The translations under genes and the position numbers were made by a program. From NCBI GenBank assembly GCA_018715025.1, contig DVMK01000152.1, forward strand, positions 1-17,175: DNA of 17,175 nucleotides, read 5' to 3'. This DNA is from Candidatus Caccousia avistercoris. Lineage in GTDB: Bacteria; Bacillota; Clostridia; Oscillospirales; Acutalibacteraceae. Shown piece by piece: positions 1-5,238 of the stretch; the first letter of the stretch is position 1; each line of letters begins with the position of its first letter. The notes under the pieces were generated by a model. The model saw only the letters and a list, made by a program, of their open reading frames with translations. It had not been told where the DNA came from and did not search any database.

Positions 1-26
1 GGTGCAGGGATAAATCTGCTACCTTT

Positions 27-55
27 ATTATAGCAATACCAGATAAAAAAGTAAA
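27..55 (-). promoter_or_regulatory. Sigma-A promoter reading out of the left edge
   Basis: On the minus strand TTTACT (50-55) is separated by exactly 17 nt from a perfect TATAAT (27-32). A TG one base upstream of the -10 makes it an extended -10 element. Transcription would start near position 20 and run left out of the window. It lies in the AT-rich 67 bp after the fumarase gene and so would drive the next gene, which is not visible. The match is by eye. Confidence 0.6.
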
Positions 56-67
56 TAAAATTTATGA

Positions 68-910
68 TTAAATTGTTATCTTTTTATGACGCGTTACATG
101 GCAGCCCACATTGACGGCCACCGGCAGGCCCGCAATGTGGGTGGGCGCCTGTTCAATGTTCACCGCCAGCGCCGTCACGCTGCCCCCGAACCCCTGGGGG
201 CCTACCCCCAGCTGGTTTACCGCCTGCAGCATCTTTTCTTCCAGCCCGGCATAGTAGGGGTCGCTGTTCGGCTGGGAAACCGGGCGGCACAGGGCCTGCT
301 TGGCCAGCAGGGCGCACTGCTCGAAGTCGCCGCCAATCCCTACGCCCAGCACCACCGGCGGGCAGGGGTTCCCGCCGGCTTCCCGCACGGTTTCCGCTAC
401 GAAATCAATAATGTCCTGCTCAGAGGCGGCGGGGGTCATCATGCGCAGGCGGCTCATATTCTCGCTGCCGAAGCCCTTGGGCGCCACGGTGAGAACAATC
501 CTATCCCCCGGCACCAGCCTGGTGTGCAGCACCGCAGGGGTGTTGTCGCCTGTGTTTCCCCGGCGAATGGGGTCGGCAGCCACCGAGCACCGCAGCAGGC
601 CCTTGGTGTAGCCCTGGCGCACCCCCTCGTTTACCGCCGCTTCAAAGGAACCGCCTGTCAGGTGCACGTCCTGCCCCACCTGGGCGAATACCACCGCCAT
701 ACCGGTATCCTGGCAGACCGGCAGTTTGAGCTGGCGGGCCGCCTGCAGGTTTTCGCACAGGTCGCACAGAACCGCGCGGCCCAGCTGGCTGGTTTCCTGC
801 CCGGAGGCGGCGGTGATCCGCTCCTCCAAATCCTCGGGAAGAAAGCGGTTGGCCTCTACGCAAAGGCGGGCCACCGCCTCCGTAATCTCTTTTACGTCAA
901 CCTCTCGCAT
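68..910 (-). CDS. fumA: Class I (Fe-S) fumarate hydratase, alpha subunit
   Basis: This is the alpha half of an oxygen-sensitive [4Fe-4S] hydro-lyase that interconverts fumarate and malate; tartrate dehydratase alpha is the closest alternative. It has 280 residues, the usual size for a separate alpha subunit. The family cysteines are in place: C66 in PVCQDTG, C183 in NPCPPVVLGVGIGG and C270 near the end in VNVGCHVTRHK. These are the expected cluster ligands. The start is ATG at 910 with AAGGAG 7 nt upstream; that site sits on the stop of the amidohydrolase gene, so the two are probably co-transcribed. The beta subunit, usually the next gene, does not begin in the remaining 67 bp, and a promoter is found there instead. 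It may lie left of the window or elsewhere. The family is certain; fumarate as substrate is likely. Confidence 0.93.
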   Translation of the reverse strand: MREVDVKEITEAVARLCVEANRFLPEDLEERITAASGQETSQLGRAVLCDLCENLQAARQLKLPVCQDTGMAVVFAQVGQDVHLTGGSFEAAVNEGVRQGYTKGLLRCSVAADPIRRGNTGDNTPAVLHTRLVPGDRIVLTVAPKGFGSENMSRLRMMTPAASEQDIIDFVAETVREAGGNPCPPVVLGVGIGGDFEQCALLAKQALCRPVSQPNSDPYYAGLEEKMLQAVNQLGVGPQGFGGSVTALAVNIEQAPTHIAGLPVAVNVGCHVTRHKKITI

Positions 911-921
911 GGCTTGTCTCC

Positions 922-2079
922 TTACCGTACCCGCTGGCCGCTGATGAACACCATTTCAGGCCTGGCGGAAAGGGAGAGGGGGTTTTTCCGGAACACGACA
1001 AAATCCGCGTCCTTCCCAGCCTCCAGGGTTCCCACGCGGTCGTCGATGCCGCAGATTTTGGCCGGGTTGCAGGTAATGGCGGCCAGGGCGTCCTCCTCGC
1101 TCATTCCCTCCCGCACGGCGAGGGCGGCGCAAAGGGGCAGGTACTGGATGGGGACCACCGGATGGTCGGTGATGATGGCGGTGGGCACGCCGGCCTCTGC
1201 CAGCTTGCCGGGGGTGGCGGGGGTCAGGTTCCGCAGCTCCGGCTTGGAGCGGTCGCAGAGAAGCGGGCCGGAAAGCACCCGCACCTTGTCCTCGGCCAGC
1301 TCGTCGGCGATGAGGCCGCCCTCTGTGCCGTGGACGATGACATAGTCAAGACCGAACTCAGCGGCGATGCGCATGGCGGTAAAAATATCGTCGGCGCGGT
1401 GGGCGTGAAAATGCACCTTCTCCTCCCCCCTGAGAACGGGGATGAGCGCCTCGCATTTGCTGTCGTACTCCGGCGGGTCAAGCTCCTTGTCGGCCTCGGC
1501 CCGCACCAGGGCCTCTTCATAGCGCCTGGCCTTTTGAAGCTGATCCCGAATGAGGGCCGCGGTGGCCATGCGGGTGGAGGGCGACTGGTTTTTGTCGTGG
1601 TACACATTTTTGGGGTTTTCTCCCAGCGCCATCTTCATGGCTACCGGGGCGCGGACAATCATCTTGTCCACCCGCCTGCCGTAGGTTTTCAGGGCGGCGA
1701 ACTGGCCGCCTATGGGGTTGGCGCTGCCCGGCCCGGTGAGCACGGTGGTAATCCCCGCGTCCACCGCCTCGGAAAAGCAGCGATCCATGGGGTTCACCGC
1801 GTCGATGGCCCGCAGGTGGGGCTGCACCGGGTCGGTTTCCTCGTTTCCGTCGTCCCCCTCAAAGGTCAGGCCGTCCTCCCACATGCCGATATGGGTATGC
1901 GCGTCGATGAAGCCCGGGTACACATGGGCCCCCTCCAGATCGATGCCCTCCTCGCCGCTGGTGAGCGGCATGGCCCCCACCTCCATAATTTTCGTCCCCT
2001 CTATGCGAAGGTAGCCGCTTTTCAGCGTAGCGCCGGCCATGGTATGGATCACCGCATTGGTAAAAAGCAACGGATTCAC
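922..2079 (-). CDS. Metal-dependent amidohydrolase (imidazolonepropionase-like)
   Basis: Amidohydrolase-superfamily enzyme of the imidazolonepropionase-like group, substrate unknown. Visible features in order: an N-terminal beta-sandwich segment; HTH metal ligands at H61 and H63 (YPGFIDAHTHIG); a His cluster at 223-227 (VHFHAHRADD); H250 (VIVHGTEGG); the catalytic/metal Asp D305 (IITDHPVVP); and a C-terminal segment ending GTLEAGKDADFVVF, typical of the family. At about 385 aa it is full length, with no signal peptide. The earliest in-frame start is GTG at 2079, preceded by a stop, but the purine-rich site AGGGGAG (2081-2087) lies almost on top of it. TTG at 2070 (codon 4) has better spacing and gives MLFTNAVIHTMAG, so the start is uncertain by three codons. 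It lies 11 bp upstream of the fumarase alpha gene. A terminator separates it from yabR, and no convincing promoter was seen in the short gap. Confidence 0.88.
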   Translation of the reverse strand: MNPLLFTNAVIHTMAGATLKSGYLRIEGTKIMEVGAMPLTSGEEGIDLEGAHVYPGFIDAHTHIGMWEDGLTFEGDDGNEETDPVQPHLRAIDAVNPMDRCFSEAVDAGITTVLTGPGSANPIGGQFAALKTYGRRVDKMIVRAPVAMKMALGENPKNVYHDKNQSPSTRMATAALIRDQLQKARRYEEALVRAEADKELDPPEYDSKCEALIPVLRGEEKVHFHAHRADDIFTAMRIAAEFGLDYVIVHGTEGGLIADELAEDKVRVLSGPLLCDRSKPELRNLTPATPGKLAEAGVPTAIITDHPVVPIQYLPLCAALAVREGMSEEDALAAITCNPAKICGIDDRVGTLEAGKDADFVVFRKNPLSLSARPEMVFISGQRVR

Positions 2080-2124
2080 GCTCCCCTAATCTCAAAAGTC
2101 TACAAATTTCGCCCCTGACGGCGT

Positions 2125-2156
2125 AAAAAAGACGGAGGGTGCTGTTCCACTCCGCC
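2125..2156 (-). terminator. Intrinsic terminator after yabR
   Basis: On the minus strand a 7-bp stem (GGCGGAG with CTCCGTC, one G-U pair) encloses a 12-nt loop and is followed by six T. It ends the sporulation/division unit before the amidohydrolase gene. Confidence 0.8.
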
Positions 2157-2179
2157 TTTCCCTGTTCTGCTTTCCAGCG

Positions 2180-2626
2180 TTATTTCTGGGAACCCCCATG
2201 GCGGGAAAAGCCCCCGCGCTTGGATTCCATACAGCGTTTCAGATCGGACATTTTTTCATCGCTGGTCTGCTTAAAGCGGGACATCATCTCTTCAAAGGTG
2301 CCGCCCTCATTCCGGCGGCTCTGCCACTCGTAATTGCCGGGGCGGGCAGGGCGCGGGGCGCGGGGGCCGCTGTTCCCGGAACGCGGGGGCGGTTCCACGG
2401 CGCGCTTCATGGAGAGGCTGATCTTCCCATCCTCGCCGATATTGAGGATTTTCACCTTGACGGTCTGGTTCTCGGAAACAAAATCCCGGATTTCCTTCAC
2501 GAAGGTGGGGGCCACCTCAGAAATGTGCACCATGCCGGTACGTCCGCCCGGCAGCTCTACAAACGCGCCGAATTTTGTGATCCCTGTCACTTTCCCTTCC
2601 AGGATCATTCCAACCTCAAGCTGCAT
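2180..2626 (-). CDS. yabR: S1-domain RNA-binding protein, YabR family
   Basis: Small cytoplasmic RNA-binding protein with one S1 (OB-fold) domain at about residues 1-75, including the typical GKVTGITKFGAFVEL and GMVHISEV segments and the closing GKISLSMKRA. A Pro/Arg/Gly-rich linker follows (about 76-105), then a charged helical tail (FEEMMSRFKQTSDEKMSDLKR). The length of 148 aa fits YabR and general-stress-protein-13-like proteins. Its exact role is not well defined in the family. The start is ATG at 2626 with AAGGAGG about 13 nt upstream, a slightly long spacing. It follows divIC by 36 bp, the same order as divIC-yabR in Bacillus, and is the last gene before a terminator. Confidence 0.92.
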   Translation of the reverse strand: MQLEVGMILEGKVTGITKFGAFVELPGGRTGMVHISEVAPTFVKEIRDFVSENQTVKVKILNIGEDGKISLSMKRAVEPPPRSGNSGPRAPRPARPGNYEWQSRRNEGGTFEEMMSRFKQTSDEKMSDLKRCMESKRGGFSRHGGSQK

Positions 2627-2662
2627 AAACCTGTTTTGTCCTCCTTAAACGTGGATAAAATT

Positions 2663-2974
2663 TTAATTTCCAGCGATATTGACGAAAATCCTCTCGCCAG
2701 GCTTGGCGTAATCCAGCTCTTCCCTGGCGTAACGCTCTATGTACTCGTCGGTCTGCACCGCGTTGTCAGAAATTGCACGGCGGATCTCCTCGTTCCGGAT
2801 CTCCTGCACCTGCAGCTGTTCCTGAATCTCTTCCAGCTGGCGCGATTTTTCGCTGATCTGCACCTGCTGGTTGACCAGCGCCGCAATCATATACACAGAA
2901 AACGCGAAAACCGCAATTTTCAAAAGCAGGCTGGTTTTCTGTTTCTTCGGCTGTATGACGCGCACGCTACCCAC
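2663..2974 (-). CDS. divIC: Septum formation initiator, DivIC/FtsB family
   Basis: Bitopic division protein of the FtsL-DivIC-DivIB complex at the septum. The 103-aa product has a short basic cytoplasmic N-terminus (about 1-14), one membrane segment (about 15-35) and a coiled coil (about 36-75, rich in Q and E). A short C-terminal region follows, containing YIERYAREELDYAKPGE, the typical end of the family. The start is GTG at 2974, 8 bp inside the end of yabQ, with only a weak GGG-rich site upstream, so translation is probably coupled to yabQ. A second GTG three codons later is possible. The yabQ-divIC-yabR order supports the assignment. Confidence 0.92.
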   Translation of the reverse strand: MGSVRVIQPKKQKTSLLLKIAVFAFSVYMIAALVNQQVQISEKSRQLEEIQEQLQVQEIRNEEIRRAISDNAVQTDEYIERYAREELDYAKPGERIFVNIAGN

Positions 2975-3500
2975 CGCCCTTTCCGGCGTGCCCGCGGCCC
3001 CTTTTCCAGGCCGCCGTAAACCTATTTCGATTATACACTACATTGCCGCGCTGTTTCAAGGGCTTTTTTCTCTGTTTGAAGATTTTTTTGCAAAAAGTTT
3101 TGCCGCACCCGGCCAGGCGGGCCAGCAATCCTCTGCAAAACGCCCACAGCCTGGCAAGGGGGGCGAACAAAAGCTTTTGCAGAAGCCGCAGCAGAACCCT
3201 GGCCAGGCGCACCGTCACCTGGCCCAGCGAAAGGGCGTAGGCGCACCAGCCGATCCCTTCCCCCAGAAAAATGTAAAACCGCAGCGTGCCGTTGCTCACC
3301 GCCAGCGCCACCAGAAAGGTGAGGAAGGCGCAGGCGCACAGCACCAGGACGTCCAGAAAAAAGACCTGCCTGCGGGGCGGGCGCATCAGCAGGCGGTACA
3401 CACGGAACAGGTCGTACAGCAGGCCCATGATAAGGCCGGCCGCCACAGCGATGAGAAAGCCGCGGACCTGCTCCTCCAGGGGAAGGTTCATGTCCGTCAT
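2967..3500 (-). CDS. yabQ: Spore cortex biosynthesis protein YabQ
   Basis: Membrane protein needed for spore cortex formation in Bacillus, where it is made in the mother cell under sigma-E. The 177-aa product starts with LEEQVRGFLIAVAAGLIMG and the conserved YDLFRVYRLLMR segment, followed by a hydrophobic hairpin (about 48-70), a GEGIGWCAYALSLG segment, and a very basic C-terminal tail that is probably cytoplasmic. The start is ATG at 3500, overlapping the TGA of yabP (ATGA), which points to translational coupling; an ATG three codons later is an alternative. Its stop lies within divIC. The family was recognised from sequence and from yabP-yabQ-divIC synteny. Confidence 0.9.
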   Translation of the reverse strand: MTDMNLPLEEQVRGFLIAVAAGLIMGLLYDLFRVYRLLMRPPRRQVFFLDVLVLCACAFLTFLVALAVSNGTLRFYIFLGEGIGWCAYALSLGQVTVRLARVLLRLLQKLLFAPLARLWAFCRGLLARLAGCGKTFCKKIFKQRKKPLKQRGNVVYNRNRFTAAWKRGRGHAGKGGG

Positions 3501-3775
3501 TTAAACAGGCGGGACAGCATCCCCCCGCCCTGGCGCGCCTCGGAGTAGGAGAGGGACGATACCTCCCCCGTGAGGGTGAGCTCCCCCGTTTCTATGTTCA
3601 GCCGGTTGATGTGAAGCCCCCGCCCCTTCACCACAAGCTCGCCCAGGTCTGTGTAGGCCACTATTGTCTGATCGTCGAAGCTGTCCACATTGGAAACCCC
3701 GGTGGCAGTAAAGGACTTCCGGTTCTCTAAAATGACGCTGTGGGGGACCTTCGCCGTCTTTTTTTCTTCTGCCAT
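3497..3775 (-). CDS. yabP: Sporulation protein YabP
   Basis: Small beta-rich sporulation protein of the YabP/YqfC family. The 92-aa product carries the family core: PHSVILENRKSFTATGVSNVDSFDD, then TDLGELVVKGRGLHINRLNIETGEL and a final LTGEVSSLSYSE. It has no membrane segment. In Bacillus the gene is sigma-E-dependent and its product is associated with the spore envelope, with no known enzymatic role. The start is ATG at 3775 with GGAGG about 8 nt upstream. That site lies in the 3' arm of a perfect inverted repeat (3782-3823), so initiation may be controlled by RNA structure. The stop overlaps the yabQ start by 4 bp. Confidence 0.93.
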   Translation of the reverse strand: MAEEKKTAKVPHSVILENRKSFTATGVSNVDSFDDQTIVAYTDLGELVVKGRGLHINRLNIETGELTLTGEVSSLSYSEARQGGGMLSRLFK

Positions 3776-3781
3776 TTCATT

Positions 3782-3823
3782 CCCTCCGCATTCTTACCGA
3801 TATGGTAATTTGTATGCGGAGGG
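3782..3823 (-). promoter_or_regulatory. Inverted repeat covering the yabP ribosome binding site
   Basis: Two perfect 10-bp arms (CCCTCCGCAT at 3782-3791 and ATGCGGAGGG at 3814-3823 on the plus strand) enclose 22 nt. Inside is a nested 5-bp stem (TTACC 3794-3798, GGTAA 3804-3808). In the minus-strand RNA the 3' arm contains the GGAGG of yabP, so the fold would block ribosome access. No U-tract follows, so it is not a terminator. The 5' arm leads into CATACAAA, which resembles a sigma-E -10, but no good -35 was seen. Confidence 0.65.
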
Positions 3824-3831
3824 CGCGCCGT

Positions 3832-4074
3832 TTAGTCGATAAATTCGTACAGTTCCCCGGCCTCTTCCTTTTTGGCGTATTCTGTCACCGAAAGGACCCG
3901 GGCCTTCAGGGTGCGCGCGCCCAGCTGCACTTCAAGCACGTCGCCCGTCTTTACGTCGTAGGAAGCCCGGGCCGGTTTTCCGTTCACCAGAACACGGCCG
4001 GCGTCGCAGGCCTCGTTGGCCACCGTGCGGCGCTTGATCAGCCGGGAAACCTTCAGGTATTTGTCAAGCCGCAT
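3832..4074 (-). CDS. rqcP: RqcP, S4-domain ribosome quality control factor
   Basis: RqcP (YabO) acts with RqcH on stalled 50S subunits during C-terminal alanine tailing of incomplete peptides. The 80-aa protein is nearly all S4 RNA-binding domain: MRLDKYLKVSRLIKRRTVANEACDAGRVLVNG, then a beta segment (GDVLEVQLGARTLKARVL). The conserved R2 and R16 are present. Two adjacent ATGs are possible. The second (4074) is chosen because it gives the family N-terminus and lies 7 nt from GAGGTG (4082-4087), while the first (4077) is only 4 nt away. It sits between hup and yabP, as in other clostridia. A terminator lies upstream of it, so it depends on readthrough or its own promoter, which I did not find. 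Confidence 0.93.
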   Translation of the reverse strand: MRLDKYLKVSRLIKRRTVANEACDAGRVLVNGKPARASYDVKTGDVLEVQLGARTLKARVLSVTEYAKKEEAGELYEFID

Positions 4075-4104
4075 CATTTGTCACCTCGCTTTTCCAAAGG
4101 GCAG

Positions 4105-4149
4105 AAAAAGGCCGCAGGCGGCGCGCCTCAGCGCGCCCAGCCCACGGCC
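4105..4149 (-). terminator. Compound intrinsic terminator after hup
   Basis: The minus-strand RNA forms a perfect 7-bp stem (GGCGCGC-TGAG-GCGCGCC, 4120-4137). It is bracketed by an outer 5-bp stem (GGCCG/CGGCC) that abuts five T (4105-4109). It separates the hup transcript from rqcP and the spore genes, though readthrough is likely. Confidence 0.75.
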
Positions 4150-4166
4150 CGACCCTCATTTTCCAA

Positions 4167-4442
4167 TTATTTCGCAACAGCGTCCTTGAACGCCTTGCCG
4201 GCCTTGAACGCGGGAACCTTGGAAGCCGGAATGGTGATGGGGTTGTTCGTTCTGGGGTCACGGCCCTGACGGGCGCTGCGGGAGCGGACCTCAAAGGTGC
4301 CGAAGCCTACCAGCTGAACCTTCTCCTCGGCGGCGAGGGCTTCCACAATGGTATCGATCACAGCGCTTACGGCGCTGTCGGCGTCCTTCTTAGAAATACT
4401 GGCCTTCTCTGCAACAGCAGCAATCAATTCAGTCTTATTCAT
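4167..4442 (-). CDS. hup: HU family DNA-binding protein
   Basis: Histone-like nucleoid protein that bends DNA as a dimer. The 91-aa product is the normal HU length. It begins MNKTELIAAVAEKASISKKDA, has the GFGTFEVRSRSARQGRDP segment leading into the DNA-contacting beta-arm (DPRTNNPITIPASKVPAFKAG), and ends KAFKDAVAK. An upstream GTG (4457) would add five residues, but it contains the GGAGG site itself, which is 8 nt from ATG 4442; the ATG is therefore chosen. The gene lies between mazG and rqcP, an insertion common in clostridial versions of this cluster, and is followed by its own terminator. Confidence 0.97.
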   Translation of the reverse strand: MNKTELIAAVAEKASISKKDADSAVSAVIDTIVEALAAEEKVQLVGFGTFEVRSRSARQGRDPRTNNPITIPASKVPAFKAGKAFKDAVAK

Positions 4443-4471
4443 TTTTATGACCTCCACATATTTATTAATTA

Positions 4472-4486
4472 TCAGCCATGGGCTGA
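4472..4486 (-). repeat. Small 6-bp inverted repeat between mazG and hup
   Basis: TCAGCC and GGCTGA flank a 3-nt loop just after the mazG stop, followed on the minus strand by an AT-rich run. It may be a weak terminator or part of the hup 5' region. There is no proper U-tract. Confidence 0.35.
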
Positions 4487-4489
4487 AAA

Positions 4490-5194
4490 TTACGTCTTTT
4501 CCTTTTCTTCTTCTGCCGGGAAACCCTCAATAAAAGCGCCGCAGGCGCGGGTCAGGGCTTCCTCCGCGTCGGTATGGAGGGCTTCCGCCAGGCCGGCCGC
4601 CGCGAAGAGCAGCCTGCCGAGGGCATCGGATTTTTCCTCCTGGGAAGTCTCCCCCTTCTTCAGCTGCAAAAGGCATTCCTCCGCCTGGGCCGCCGCCTGC
4701 TGGGGTTCCAGCCCGGCCCCGGCCTTTCGCTGCAGCTTCTGGGCCCGCATAAGGGCGGGCAGCGCCTTGGACACGCTTTCCAGCACCTGCCGCTGCGTTT
4801 TCTGCTGCTTGGACTTCTGCTTAATGGCGTCCCAGTTCCGCAGAACGTCCTCGGTGCCCTCTACAGAGACCGTGCCGAACACATGGGGGTGGCGCAGCAC
4901 CATTTTGGCGGCGATGCCGTTTACCACATCGCCGAAATCAAAGCTGCCCTTTTCCTTTTCCAGCTGTGCGTGGAATACCACCTGGAACAGAACGTCCCCC
5001 AGCTCTTCCTCCAGAAGGGAGACGTCGCCGGTGTCGATGGCCTCCACCGCCTCGTAGGTTTCCTCCAGAAAGCACTTCCGCAGGGAAGCGTGGGTCTGCT
5101 CCCTGTCCCAAGGGCAGCCCTCCGGGGAGCGGAGCGCCTCCATAACCGCAAGCAAATCTTCTATAGTATACCTTTCCTTGCGTACAAAATTCAA
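4490..5194 (-). CDS. mazG: Nucleoside triphosphate pyrophosphohydrolase MazG
   Basis: MazG hydrolyses (d)NTPs to NMP and pyrophosphate and is thought to clean up unusual nucleotides. The N-terminal domain is intact: CPWDREQTH (27-35), EETYE (44-48) and EEELGD (62-67), the acidic Mg-binding motif. The second domain is recognisable (ALPALMRAQKLQRKA and the final EEALTRACGAFIEGF), but its acidic motif is degraded to DALGRLLFA, with R194 where GDLLF is usual. The upstream GTG at 5206 overlaps the AAGGAGG site, so TTG at 5194, 11 nt away, is the likely start, giving 234 aa starting MNFVRKERYTIEDL. It corresponds to the MazG half of Bacillus YabN; the fused methylase domain is absent. It follows the spoVB-like gene by 44 bp with no terminator. 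Confidence 0.93.
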   Translation of the reverse strand: MNFVRKERYTIEDLLAVMEALRSPEGCPWDREQTHASLRKCFLEETYEAVEAIDTGDVSLLEEELGDVLFQVVFHAQLEKEKGSFDFGDVVNGIAAKMVLRHPHVFGTVSVEGTEDVLRNWDAIKQKSKQQKTQRQVLESVSKALPALMRAQKLQRKAGAGLEPQQAAAQAEECLLQLKKGETSQEEKSDALGRLLFAAAGLAEALHTDAEEALTRACGAFIEGFPAEEEKEKT

Positions 5195-5205
5195 AGCGCA
5201 GCCCA

Positions 5206-5212
5206 CCTCCTT
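5206..5212 (-). promoter_or_regulatory. Ribosome binding site that decides the mazG start
   Basis: AAGGAGG on the minus strand, with its last G shared with the in-frame GTG codon at 5206. A ribosome bound here cannot start on that codon, which favours TTG at 5194. Confidence 0.7.
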
Positions 5213-5238
5213 CTGAACATGGCAGTGTAGAGTCTATT

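Noticed and set aside
86..1345. Plus-strand open frame opposite the fumarase and amidohydrolase genes
   Set aside because: It crosses two well-supported minus-strand genes and has no domain of its own.
2080..2124. Promoter for the amidohydrolase-fumarase unit (TTTACG and TAGACT)
   Set aside because: The spacer is 19 nt and both boxes are only partial matches.
3531..4137. Three GGCGCGCC palindromes within about 600 bp
   Set aside because: One is in coding sequence, one just after rqcP and one in a terminator stem. The GC content alone can account for them, and no shared function is apparent.
4443..4500. Promoter for hup in the AT-rich mazG-hup gap
   Set aside because: GATAAT-like boxes exist, but no -35 at proper spacing was found. 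It is possible but not supported.
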